Below are positions 33,301-44,289 of a stretch of 64,000 nucleotides of DNA, one piece after another (the first letter of the stretch is position 1; each line of letters opens with the position of its first letter). Both the position numbers and the translations under genes were made by a program. The notes beneath the pieces are model-generated. The model was not told where the DNA came from. It did not search any database and saw nothing but the letters and a program-made list of their open reading frames with translations. The stretch comes from Macrolepiota albuminosa (taxonomy: Eukaryota > Basidiomycota > Agaricomycetes > Agaricales > Agaricaceae): NCBI GenBank assembly GCA_027475525.1, contig JAMWFC010000056.1:1-64000 (forward strand). The letters run 5' to 3'.

Positions 33301-34631
33301 CTCCACTACGATGTCCTCCGTCAACACCACGACCACAAGCTCTGGGGACACCCTGGAATACGTAAGACTCTCCAGCTGATCTCCCAGACTTACTTTTGGC
33401 CAGGGTTGAAGAAGGACGTGACCCGCTACATTCGATCATGTGAACCCTGCCTCTGATCTCCCAGACTTACTTTTGGCCAGGGTTGAAGAAGGACGTGACC
33501 CGCTACATTCGATCATGTGAACCCTGCCTCCAGGCCAAGGTCCCCCGACACCGACCATACGGACTCCTGAAACCCCTGCCAGTCGGACGACGCCCCTGGT
33601 CCTCCATATCCCTGGACCACATCGTCGAACTCCCGGAATCTGAAGGGTTCGATGCCATTCTCGTCGTTGTGTGCAGGCTAACCAAACAGGGCATCTTCCT
33701 ACCCTGCCACACCACGGACACCGCCCCAGACTTCGCCCGACTGTTCCTCGAGCACGTCTTTGCCAAACACGGACTCCCGGATGACATCGTCTCCGACCGT
33801 GGCCCTCTCTTCGTGTCCAAGTTTTGGACTTCCCTGTGTAAGGCACTTGAAGTAAAGACTAACCTCTCTACCGCCTACCACCCCGAAACCGACAGCCAAA
33901 CTGAAAGGGTCAACCAGTCTCTCGAGCAGTACCTCCGACTGTACGTCAACTACTTGCAGGACGACTAGCGCGCCGAGCTCCCCCTGGCCGAGTTCACCTA
34001 CAACAACACGCCGCACTCTGCCACCGGGGTATCCCCTTTCTTTGCCAACAAGGGATACCACCCTCGACTGACACTCTCGCTCTGGGACATCCCGTCGCAC
34101 GCCGCCCACGAGGTCGCCCGGGATCTCCAATCCCTTCACGAGTTTCTCCGGGAAGAGATCGACACCGCGAACCGGGCCTACGTGAAACACGCCGACCGGA
34201 AACGGGAAGACACCCCCGACTGGGCCCCCGGGACAAAGGTATGGTTAGATCGGCAACACCTCCGCACCCGCCGGCCCTCCCCAAAACTCGATCACAAGCG
34301 TCTCGGCCCGTTCAAAATATTGAAGAAGGTCTCATCCCACGCCTACAAGATCGAGCTCCCCCTGGGACTAAAAGGTCTGCACCCGGTATTCCACGTCCGC
34401 CTCCTGGAACGACACCCCCCGGATCCTTTCCCCGAACGGCGCCCCGAGCCCCCTCCCCCGGTCGAGGTCGAGGACGAGTACCACTACGAAGTTGAAGACA
34501 TCCTTGACTCCCGGAACATTCGTGGACGACCCCACTTCCTCGTACGGTGGAAGGGATATGGCCCGGAAGATGACACCTGGGAACCATGCAAAAACCTCGA
34601 AGGCGCCCTCGACAAACTCCGGGACTTCTAA
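33301..34631 (+). pseudogene. D1 integrase with chromodomain
   Basis: The zinc-binding module is HHDHKLWGHPG then CEPC (near 33515). The DDE core is [19 protein letters not shown] (near 33796) and ETDSQTERVNQ (near 33885). A TAG at 33966 replaces the TGG of D2. The C terminus has a GPY-like motif ([20 protein letters not shown]) and a complete chromodomain, ending [15 protein letters not shown]. The stop is TAA at 34629. A 77-bp duplication (33376-33529) lies in the zinc-binding part. Confidence 0.88.
33376..33529 (+). repeat. 77-bp tandem duplication, exact
   Basis: Units start at 33376 and 33453, D1 integrase zinc-binding part. Confidence 0.95.
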
Positions 34632-34702
34632 CAACGGCACTCGGGAGATGACCCTCCCGGGCGCAGGACTCACAGACGGCAGTAGTGGGCGTAACCCCCG
34701 CC

Positions 34703-34856
34703 TCTGGGCTCAGTAGGGATTCAACTCCCATGTATACTTTCTGCTTTCCCTTTCTAGATCTTACTCTCTTTTAGTACTTTCTGGGCTCAGTAGGGATTCA
34801 ACTCCCATGTATACTTTCTGCTTTCCCTTTCTAGATCTTACTCTCTTTTAGTACTT
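34703..34856 (+). repeat. 77-bp tandem duplication, exact
   Basis: Units start at 34703 and 34780, after the D1 chromodomain. Confidence 0.95.
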
Positions 34857-34980
34857 TCTTCACAGTAACGCCCCGGATTCTGGGCAAGGTACACTTTCTC
34901 GTTTTTCCTACCACTTTACTTACATTTCGAGTACAATGGCCGAATATATACATTTTCTGGGAGATACATTATAGTTACAG

Positions 34981-36096
34981 CTACGGACCAGGAAACCGGC
35001 AAATGGCAAGAAAACGGAGGCCCCTAGATCTGGGGCCCCGAATCACCCTCACCCCCCCTCCCCTCGGCCAACCCCGGAAATCCTCCCCCACCCCCTCTGG
35101 ACCGTGCTCTCGCAACACCTCCTCGGCCAGCTGCTCCCAAGACGGGAGCTGCTCGCCCTCGTCCAAAATGCGCTCAAACCACAATCCTGGGGCCGGGACG
35201 TTCCTCCGGCGGTGCGCGCCCACCAGCCTCCCCAGCAAATCTAGACCCCGCTCCACCCCGGGGCTCCCCGCCTCCGACTGTAGCCCCTCTTGGAGAGACG
35301 CGAGTGCCGCGGCGGCCCCGTTGAGGAGCAGACGGTGCTCCCGAGCCCAGCCTGGAAATATTAGTACGACCTAGGCATGAAAGGGGGGACACTCACTCAA
35401 GGAGGCCATGCGCCCAATGACCACGTCCCAGCGCAAGGCCTCGACCAACCCTGGGCTCGAGGGACCTCGCTCCGGGAGCCCAACCCCCTGCCCCAGCCTG
35501 GCCCTCATGGCGTCCAGCTGAGCCTCAGCTCCCCCTCGGGCCACCCTCGCCTCCTCCAGCTCCCGGAGGGCCATCTCGCGGTCCTCCTCCAGCCTCCTCC
35601 CTCGCCCCCTCCTCGCGCTCCCCCCGCTCCCGGTCGGCCTGCTCGAGGCGCTCCTGCAGAGCCCTCACTTCAACGTCCAGCGGTCGCCTGGACAGGGGAG
35701 AGAACGCCGCTGGGGAGAGGCGTGCTGGGGGAGTCGGGGGCGGGGTTTCCGCAGACAGACGCGCCCTCTTAGAAGGCCTTGGGGAGGGACTAGGCGACGC
35801 CCGCCTCTTCACGACTGGGGCGGAGCTCCGGGAGAACGCTGGGGCCAGCCTCGGGAATAGACTCCGGAAGTCAGCTGGGACCCGCCTCCGGGGCCGGAAT
35901 GTTGCGTTGTTCTGAAAAGGAAAGGTCAGTGGGGTAAAGGGGCGGCGCGGGAGTACTCACATTGCTCGACAAGCGCCGCCACACGCTCCCGGTCAAGACG
36001 AGCCCGGTAACGCACGTCCCGGGCTTCCCACGCCATGAGGGGCGCGACCTCGTTCGTTTGCGGGGGCGTCGGGGAATGCGTTGGCGTACGCAACAT
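34981..36096 (-). pseudogene. D1 antisense gene, shortened
   Basis: ATG at 36096 starts LRTPTHSPTPPQTNEVAPLM. A first intron is well formed: GTGAGT at 35960, CTGAC branch, CAG at 35912. The next exon includes an Arg/Lys-rich patch (KRRASPSPSPRPSKRARL) and a coiled coil (ALQERLEQADRERGEREE). A second intron with GTGAGT near 35396 and TACTAAT branch precedes WAREHRLLLNGAAAA-like and DLLGRLVGAHRRRNVPAPG. Compared with D2 it lacks the Cys-rich region and has a shorter coiled coil. It is read against the element, between pol and 3' LTR. Confidence 0.6.
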
Positions 36097-36211
36097 GGTT
36101 GAACTTGACGGTAAAATTTTTTTCGATACGTGGCAGGTCAGGTGCCGGATCCCACGGTTGACCCCTGGTCCGAACCACCGGCTACGCGCGCCTTGGAGGG
36201 TCTCGGCGCTG

Positions 36212-36223
36212 AGGGGGGGGTGA
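36212..36223 (+). other. D1 polypurine tract
   Basis: A run of G (GAGGGGGGGGTGA) immediately before the LTR at 36224; the identical run is at 43447-43458. Confidence 0.65.
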
Positions 36224-37042
36224 TGTCACGACCCCTCCCCTCCGGGCCCACCCCAGGACACCCCCGGAACACCATCCGGGACCCTCCCTCGGACCCCACA
36301 GGACACGCCCCGCCATCACGACCGCCGACACCGCCATCACGCGCATCAAGGACCGCCATCAGCCGCCACCAGCCCCGATCAACGACCGGATCACGCGGCC
36401 CATTTCCGGCTATCACGCATCACGCATCATAGCTCCCTCCGCGCCAATTGATCGCGCGCCCCACACGCGCGATCCCGGTATACAGCCCCTGCCGCTACTC
36501 AATGACCCCCGGAGCCCATCCCAGACACCCCGGAACCCCGAGACCGGGTCCCGTAGTACTTATAGCGTAGTTCCTTGTTGTATTCGCTAGTCTTGATATT
36601 GCATACACTGTTACTTTGGATATTGCGTGCCCTCTGCTTGACTGGTACGCCTTGTTTGGTACGCTTCGACTGGCACGCCTTAGTATTTGCGTGCTCTAAG
36701 CTTTGGTACGCACTTCGACTGGTACGCCTTGTTTGGTACGCTTCGACTGGCACGCCTTAGTATTTGCGTGCTCTAAGCTTTGGTACGCACTTCGCGACCC
36801 TTAAGTTACTAACTTGGTCTCGTCTTAGAACCTCCGGTTCACGACTCGACCCCCCCTAACTCCAGTTACCTCCAACCCAAAACCTCCGGACTCTAGTCCC
36901 CTATCCCGGGATTACCCCTGTCCCCGTCTTGAACCCCGGAGCCCTAGCCTCGGAGTTCCAGACACCCGAGTATTCGTAGGTCAAGTCCGCATCGTAAGGG
37001 CGTTGCTTTCCCGGAAGGCCCCCGACTCAGTGGAACCTGACA
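36224..37042 (+). repeat. Family-D LTR between D1 and D2
   Basis: It begins TGTCACGACCC and ends GAACCTGACA; 819 bp including a 77-bp duplication (36640-36793). It contains runs of TGGTACGC/TGGCACGC-type short repeats in the middle. D2 coding sequence starts directly after it. Confidence 0.9.
36640..36793 (+). repeat. 77-bp tandem duplication, exact
   Basis: Units start at 36640 and 36717, in the D LTR. Confidence 0.95.
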
Positions 37043-37757
37043 CCCACCACCCCCCGGACTCCAGTCCCGTTTGTCCTGATCCTTCATCATCAATGCCAGG
37101 CTGGACAGCGCCCAGGACCAATATCGGCCCTCATCGACAGCGGAGCCACCAGAGTTTTCATCAGCGACGCTCTCGACCTCCCCCACGACTCCCTCAACCA
37201 GCCCCTCCACCTGCAACGCCTCAACGGCACCCTCTCCTCCTCCAGCCCCATCCAGAGGTCTCACTCGGGACGCGTGACCCTGGACAATGACTACAAGTTC
37301 ACCGTCGACTTCCTGGTCACGCGACTTCACGAATCGACTCCGATGGTGCTGGGACTACCCTGGCTGCGCGACACGAACCCCGACATCGATTGGAGGACGC
37401 TCACCATGACCTTCCCAGGATCCAAAGACCACCCCTCGACCGCCGTGCACCTCTGGGCCCTAGGAAACAACCCGACATCCGACACCCCCGGGACGACTGC
37501 CGCGCCCCCCACGCATGCACCACCCACGCCCGTCCGAGACCGCAAGGCCCCCGATCGACCCCCAAACATTCCTCGGAACAAGTACAAAGGGCCGAACTAC
37601 CCCTGCCCGTCCGAGACCGCAAGGCCCCCGATCGACCCCCAAACATTCCTCGGAACAAGTACAAAGGGCCGAACTACCCCTGCCCGTCTCAGACACGCGT
37701 CACACCCACTCCGGCCGATGCTTCCGTGACCCCGACCGACCCGAGCGCACTCGACAT
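37043..37757 (+). pseudogene. D2 protease (second domain only), 5'-truncated
   Basis: Homology to D1 begins at 37043, matching D1 from about 30648, so leader, gag and first protease are missing. The triad region reads IDSGATRVFISDAL in a frame shifted from the rest by an indel near 37110. LVTRLHESTPMVLGLPWLRD follows. A 77-bp duplication at 37528-37681 is in the linker. Confidence 0.75.
37528..37681 (+). repeat. 77-bp tandem duplication, exact
   Basis: Units start at 37528 and 37605, D2 linker. Confidence 0.95.
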
Positions 37758-37758
37758 T

Positions 37759-37912
37759 AGGATCATTGGGGCCGCCCCCTTCGCCCGCCTCATGAGGGAT
37801 GGAACTCCCACGTTTCAGCTACACACCTCGCCCTCAGGATCATTGGGGCCGCCCCCTTCGCCCGCCTCATGAGGGATGGAACTCCCACGTTTCAGCTACA
37901 CACCTCGCCCTC
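37759..37912 (+). repeat. 77-bp tandem duplication, exact
   Basis: Units start at 37759 and 37836, D2 linker. Confidence 0.95.
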
Positions 37913-38000
37913 TCTCCCAGAAAAACACTTACGAGGGGACGCTATCCCCCAGAAAAGAAAACTGAGGAGCAAATCCTCTGAGAAGTAGTTCCCCCGGAGT

Positions 38001-38154
38001 ATCACGAGTTCGCTGACGTATTCTCCGAAGGAGATGCCAAGGAGATCCCCCCTCACCGCCCCTATGATCACACCATCATCACGAGTTCGCTGACGTATTC
38101 TCCGAAGGAGATGCCAAGGAGATCCCCCCTCACCGCCCCTATGATCACACCATT
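38001..38154 (+). repeat. 77-bp tandem duplication, exact
   Basis: Units start at 38001 and 38078, D2 RT entry, close to but not at the D1 duplication site. Confidence 0.95.
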
Positions 38155-39462
38155 GACCTTGAGGAAGGAGCCACCCCCCCTTTTGGCAAGGTATACAACA
38201 TGTCGGAGGTCGAACTCCGGGCCCTCAAGGACTACCTTGACGAAATGCTCGGTAAGGGATTCATCCGACCCTCTGCCTCCGCCACTGGAGCCCCGGTTCT
38301 ATTCGCCAAGAAGAAGGACGGCTCGCTCCGACTCTGCGTCAACTATCAAGGACTCAATAAGATCACCAAGAAGAACTGCTACCCGCTCCCGCTCATCAGC
38401 GATCTGGTCGATCGACTCCGCAGTGCCAAGGTTTACACGAAGATCGACCTCCGCTCCAGTTACAACAACGTCCGCATCGCCCCAGGACATGAGTGGAAAA
38501 CCGCGTTTCGCACGCGGTATGGTCTGTTTGAGTACCTTGTGATGCCTTTCGGAATGACTAACTCCCCCGCCATGTTCCAATACTTCATGAACGACATCTT
38601 CCACGACATGAGCGACGTCTTCATGATCGTCTATCTGGACGACATCCTCATTTATTCCGACTCACCGGAGGACCACCAGAAGCATGTCCGGCAAGTCCTC
38701 GAACGCCTCCGGGAGCACAACCTCCATGCCAAGCCCGAGAAGTGTTCATTCCATACGGAAGAGGTTGAGTATCTTGGCGTCATCGTATCCCCAAACGGCG
38801 TTCGCATGGACCCCCACAAGATCGAGGCCATCGTCAACTGGCCGCAGCCCCGGAACGTCAAGGAAGTACAATCTTTCCTGGGTTTTGCTAACTTCTACTG
38901 GAGGTTCATAGATAACTACTCCGGTATCACGAAACCCCTCAACCGGCTCACGTGCAAGGATGTCGCCTGGAACTGGGACAGTAAGTGCCAGAGTGTCTTT
39001 AACCTGCTCAAGGAGGCTTTCACGACCGCCCCCGTACTCCGGCACTACGACCCGACCCTCCCGATTATCCTGGAATGCGACGCCTCCGACTACGCCATCG
39101 CCGAGATCCTCTCACAGATGGAACCTGATGGAGGGGAGCCCCGACCAGTTGCCTTCTACACCCGGTCCATGATCGACGCCGAGCTCAACTACGACATCTA
39201 CAACAAGGAGCTCCTCGCCATTGTCGAAGCCTTCAAGCAATGGTGAGCCTACCTCAAGGGAGCCCAGCACCGGATTCAGGTCTACTCGGATCACAACAAC
39301 CTGCAGTACTTCACCACGACCAAACAGCTTAGTCGACGGCAGGCCCAATGGTCTGAGGTCCTCTCGGAATATGACTTCACGATCCAGTACCGCCCGGGAC
39401 GACTCGGAGCTAAACCTGATGCCCTCACCCGTCGTCCGGACGTCTATCCCAAGAAGTCGTTC

Positions 39463-39616
39463 GAGGCGGAACGCAATGCGTTCAATCATCGCGTGGTGAT
39501 CCCTCCCGAACATTTGAATGCCGTACTGATCTTAAACAAGAGGCGGAACGCAATGCGTTCAATCATCGCGTGGTGATCCCTCCCGAACATTTGAATGCCG
39601 TACTGATCTTAAACAA
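39463..39616 (+). repeat. 77-bp tandem duplication, exact
   Basis: Units start at 39463 and 39540, D2 after RNase H. Confidence 0.95.
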
Positions 39617-39805
39617 TGAAGGGACCCTGAGCCAGATCCGCCGCGCCCCCCGAGACAAGTACTTTACTGACCACGACCCCCGCAACCCCCCCGATGGAAC
39701 CGACCAGGACCCCGCCTTCTCCCTGTCCCCTGATGAAAAACTCCTCCTCCAGGATGGCCGCATCTATGTCCCAAATCACGCCTGACTCCACTACGATGTC
39801 CTCCG

Positions 39806-39959
39806 TCAACACCACGACCACAAGCTCTGGGGACACCCTGGAATACGTAAGACTCTCCAGCTGATCTCCCAGACTTACTTTTTCAACACCACGACCACAA
39901 GCTCTGGGGACACCCTGGAATACGTAAGACTCTCCAGCTGATCTCCCAGACTTACTTTT
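39806..39959 (+). repeat. 77-bp tandem duplication, exact
   Basis: Units start at 39806 and 39883, D2 integrase zinc-binding part. Confidence 0.95.
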
Positions 39960-40195
39960 GGCCAGGGTTGAAAAAGGACGTGACCCGCTATATTCGATCA
40001 TGTGAACCCTGCCTCCGGGCCAAGGTCCCCCGACACTGACCATACGGACTCCTGAAACCCCTGCCAGTCGGACGACGCCCCTGGTCCTCCATATCCCTGG
40101 ACCACATCGTCAAACTCCCGGAATCTGAAGGGTTCGATGCCATTCTCGTTGTTGTGTGCAGGCTAACCAAACAGGGCATCTTCCTACCCTGCCAC

Positions 40196-40349
40196 ACCAC
40201 GGACACCGCCCCGGACTTCGCCCGGCTGTTCCTCGAGCACGTCTTCGCCAAACATGGACTCCCAGACGACATACCACAGACACCACCCTGGACTTTGCCT
40301 CACTGTTCCTCGAGCACGTCTTTGCCAAACATGGACTCCCAGACAACAT
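40196..40349 (+). repeat. 77-bp tandem duplication, diverged
   Basis: Units start at 40196 and 40273; the second shows TG or CA at several CG sites of the first. Confidence 0.85.
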
Positions 40350-41320
40350 CGTCTCTGACCGTGGTCCCCTCTTCGTGTCCAAGTTTTGGACTTCCCTGTG
40401 TAAGGCACTCGAAGTAAAGACTAACCTCTCTACCGCCTACCACCCCGAAACTGACGGCCAAACTGAAAGGGTCAACCAGTCTCTCGAGCAGTACCTCCGA
40501 CTGTACGTCAACTACTTGCAGGATGACTGGCGTGCCGAGCTCCCCCTGGCCGAATTCACTTACAACAACACGCCGCACTCTGCCACTGGGGTATCGCCCT
40601 TTTTCGCCAACAAGGGATACCACCCTCGACTGACACTCTCGCTCCAGGACATCCCATCGCACGCCACCCACGAGGTTGCCCAGGATCTCCAGTCCCTTCA
40701 CGAGTTTCTCCGGGAAGAGATCAACACCACGAACCAGGCCTATGCGAAACACGCTGACCGGAAACGGGAAGACACCCCCGACTGGGCCCCCGGGACAAAG
40801 GTATGGTTAGATCGACGCCACCTCCGTACCCGCTGGCCCTCCCCAAAACTCGATCACAAGCGCCTCGGCCCGTTCAAAATATTGAAGAAGGTCTCATCCC
40901 ACGCCTACAAAATCGAGCTTCTCCTGGGGCTAAAAGGTCTGCATCCGGTATTCCATGTCCGCCTACTGGAACGGCACCCCCCGGATCCCTTCCCTGAACA
41001 ACGCCCCGAGCCCCCTCCCCCGGTCGAGGTCGAGGACGAATACCACTACGAGGTCGAAGACATCCTCGACTCCCAGAACATTTGTGGACGACCCCACTTC
41101 CTCGTACGATGGAAGGGATACGGCCTGGAAGACGACACTTGGGAACCACGCCGAAACCTCGAAGGTGCCCTCGACAAACTCCGGGACTTCCAACAACGGC
41201 ACTCGGGAGATGACCCTCCCGGGCGCAGAACTCACAGACGGCAGTAGTGGGCGTAACCCCCGCCTCTGGGCTCAGTAGGGATTCAACTCCCATGTATACT
41301 TTCTGCTTTCCCTTTCTAGA

Positions 41321-41474
41321 TCTTACTCTCTTTTAGTATCATTTCATAGTGGTGTCCCAGAACCTGGGCAAGGTGCCTTCTGTTTTTCAGTCTTCTTTCT
41401 TACTCTCTTTTAGTATCATTTCATAGTGGTGTCCCAGAACCTGGGCAAGGTGCCTTCTGTTTTTCAGTCTTCTT
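41321..41474 (+). repeat. 77-bp tandem duplication, exact
   Basis: Units start at 41321 and 41398, after D2 pol. Confidence 0.95.
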
Positions 41475-41579
41475 TTGCCCCTTACACCACCCTTTACCCC
41501 GGGAAACCAAGTATATACATTTTTCTACTTTACATACTCTACAGTAGCAGCCAGGATGACAAGACAAACAAGAAACAAC

Positions 41580-43331
41580 AAGAAAAACGTGAAAGGATGC
41601 CGCCCCTAGCCGGAACTCCCCTCGCCAGACCTCCCCCTCGGCCAACCCCAGAAATCCTCCCCACCCCCTCCGGACCGTGTTCCCGCCATACCTCCTTGGC
41701 TAGCTGATCCCAGGATGAGAGCTGCTCGCCCTCGTCCAGAACACGCTCGAACCACGACCCCGGGGCCGGGACGTTCCTCCGGCGGTGAGCACCCACCAAC
41801 CTCCCCAGCAAATCCAGGCCCCACTCCACCCCGGGGTTCCCTCCCTCTGACCGCAGCCTCTCTTGGAGAGATGCAAACGCCGCGGCGGCCTCGTCCAGGA
41901 GCAGGCGGTGCTCCCGAGCCCAGCCTGGAAACGTTAGTACGACCCAGCCACGAAGGGGAGGCACTCACTCAGGGAGGCCATGCGCCTGATGACCACGTCC
42001 CGGCGCAGGGCCTCAACCAACTCCGGACTCGAGGGACCTTGCGCCAGGATCCCCACCCCCTGCTCCAGCCTGGCCCTCATAGCGTCCAGCTGGGCCTCGG
42101 CTCCTCCCCGGGCTACCCTCGCCTCCTCCAGCTCCTGGAGGGCGGTCTCACGGTCCTCCTCCAGCCCCCTCCGGATCACCACCTCCTCCCTCGCCGCCTT
42201 CTCTTGCTCCTCCCGCTCCCGGTCAGCCTGCTCGAGGCGCTCCTGCAGAGCCCCCACTCCGACGTCCAGCGGTCGTCCCGACAATGGGGAAAATATCGCT
42301 GAGGAGAGGCGCACTGGGGAAGCCGGAGCTGGGGACTGGGGAGCTGGGGACGGGGTCTCCATGGGTAGGCGCGCCCTCTTGGACGGACCTGGTAAGGGGC
42401 TGGGCGACGCCCGCCTCTTCCCTTTGTCAAGGTGCCCCCCTCGACCCTCGTGACTCCCAGTCCCGGCCCAGGTCACCCGACGAGTAATGAGGACCACAGG
42501 CCGGCCCCGGCCCCCCACCTGGACAACTGCACGGGCGCTGCAGGCACCTCCCCCTCCAGCTCCACCTCCTCGTCCACCGGCTCCACCACCCAGTCCCGCT
42601 CCTTGACCCCCATCCTCCGGGTGACCCCCTCCAGCGGCCACCCCTGCTCCCACGCGACGCAGCGCGCCCTCCACAACGCCGAGACAGAGCACCGCTCATG
42701 GTTGAGGCAGCACACCTCGCATACTGACGTGTCTTGGCGGGACGAAGGAACCGGGACCTCGAACTCGCACGGTACCACCCGGCGGGCACAATGCAGACAC
42801 TGTGATGCCGGAGTTAGCCAGGAAACCCGAGATAAGAACCCACTCACTGGCCCATTGCTCACGCACCAGTTGTGCGCGGGCAACCCCCGGGGCCTCTCCA
42901 GCACCCCCTCGAACACCTCCTGCGACGCGTCTGCCCACGCAATGCGCTGGTCGTCCGGGACCACTGTAACTGTCCCTACCGCCATTCCGGAGCGGCGGAA
43001 TCGAGGGGCGGGGAGGGGGCTGCGGACGGGGAGGACGGACAGTCATGCATGTGAAGGTCGGCGCAGGGCAACTGGAACCCGCCCCGGGGACAGACTCCGG
43101 GAGCCGGCTGGGACCCACCTCCGGGGCAGTGGTGTTGTGTTGTTCTGAAAAAGGCAGGTCAGTAGCGACAAGCGAGCGGCACGGAAACCACTCATGTTGC
43201 TGCACGAGCACCGCCACGCGCTCCTGGTCTTGGCGGGCTTGGTACCGCACGTCCCGGGCCTCCCAGGCCATGAGGGGCGCGACCTCGTTGGTTTGTGGGG
43301 GTGTCGGGGAATGGCTTGGCATACGCGACAT
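41580..43331 (-). pseudogene. D2 antisense gene: Cys-rich cluster and coiled coil
   Basis: ATG at 43331 starts SRMPSHSPTPPQTNEVAPLM. Apparent introns are 43195-43145 (donor ATGAGT, where D1 has GTGAGT), 42847-42800 (GTGAGT, GCTAACT branch, CAG) and 41968-41925 (GTGAGT, TACTAAC branch, CAG). The exon after 42799 has a Cys cluster, CLHCARRVVPC then CEVCCLNHERC, reminiscent of zinc-binding clusters in fungal regulators. After it come a basic KRRASPSPLPGPSKRARL patch, a coiled coil at about 42250-42010 (ALQERLEQADREREEQEKAA), and a C-terminal GLDLLGRLVGAHRRRNVPAP block. The product would fit a nuclear regulator, but that is inference. Confidence 0.6.
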
Positions 43332-43458
43332 GTTTGAACTTGACGGTAAAATTTTTTTCAATACGTGGCAGGTCAGGTGCCGGATTCCACAGTTGAACCC
43401 CAGTCCGAACCACCAGCTACGCGCGCCTTGGAGGGTCTCGGCGCTGAGGGGGGGGTGA

Positions 43459-44289
43459 TGTCACGACCCCTCTTCTCCGGGCCCACCCCAGGACACCTCC
43501 AGAACACTATCCGGGACCCTCCCTCCGGCCCCACAGGACACGCCCCGCCATCACGACCGCCAACACCACCATCATGCGCATCAAGGACCGCCATCAGCCG
43601 CCACCAGCCCCGATCAATGATCGGATCACGCAACTCGCTCCCGGCCATCACGCATCACGCATCACAACCCCCTCCGCGCCAATTGATCGCGCGCTCCACA
43701 CGCGCAATCCAGGTATACAGTCCCTACCCGCTACTCAATGACTCCTGGAACCCACCCCAGACACCCTGGAACCCCGAGACCCGGTCCCGTAGTACTTATA
43801 GTGTAGTTCCCTGTTGTATTTGCCAGTCTTGATATTACATACACTGTTACTTTGCTTTACTTGGATTGTTGCGTGCCCTCTATTTGACTGGTACGCATTG
43901 ACTGGCACGCTTGACTGGCACGCTTGGATAATCGCGTGCTCTAAGACTGGTACGCACTTTGCGACTTTAACTTACTAACTTGGTCTCGTCTTAGAACCTC
44001 CGGTTCACGACTCGACCCCCACCCGAACTCCCCAGTTACGACTTTAACTTACTAACTTGGTCTCGTCTTAGAACCTCCGGTTCACGACTCGACCCCCACC
44101 CGAACTCCCCAGTTACTCATCCACCCAAAACCCCCGGACTAAGTCCCCTCTCCCGGGATTTCCCTGTCCACGTCTTGAACCCCGGAGTCCTAGCCCCGGA
44201 GTTCCAGACACCCAAGTATCCGTGGGTCAAGTCCGCATTGTAAGGGCGATTGCTTTCCCGGAAAGCCCCCGACTCAGCGGAACCTGACA
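43459..44289 (+). repeat. Family-D 3' LTR of D2
   Basis: 831 bp including a 77-bp duplication (43962-44115), TGTCACGACCC to GAACCTGACA. GATGG follows, which is element B sequence; no matching GATGG is found next to a D LTR start on the left. Confidence 0.9.
43962..44115 (+). repeat. 77-bp tandem duplication, exact
   Basis: Units start at 43962 and 44039, in the right D LTR. Confidence 0.95.

Larger units (their letters stand above)
37758..39785 (+). pseudogene. D2 reverse transcriptase and RNase H
   Basis: Near-identical to D1, with intact YLDD ([13 protein letters not shown] near 38625), [20 protein letters not shown] and [17 protein letters not shown]. The frame stops at TGA 39244 (QWR in D1) and at the shared TGA 39783. 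Duplications at 37759, 38001 and 39463 add further shifts. Several differences from D1 are CG to TG or CA. Confidence 0.85.
39786..41247 (+). pseudogene. D2 integrase with chromodomain
   Basis: The zinc-binding module lies at 39806-40020 and the DDE core includes VSDRGPLF near 40355 and [11 protein letters not shown] near 40450. The chromodomain ends [15 protein letters not shown] near 41140. Where D1 stops at 34629, D2 has CAA and reads on 18 codons to 41247. A diverged 77-bp duplication at 40196-40349 joins two different versions of the core and inserts extra residues. Confidence 0.85.
26757..44289 (+). mobile_element. Composite of two family-D chromoviral elements (D1-LTR-D2-LTR)
   Basis: D1 runs from gag (26757) to an LTR at 36224-37042. 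Directly after it D2 starts inside the protease region and runs to an LTR at 43459-44289. No 5' LTR is present at the left, and D2 lacks leader, gag and first protease. D1 and D2 are close copies throughout pol. Codon use is GC-rich, unlike A, B and C. It interrupts the antisense gene of B at 44290. Confidence 0.8.
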
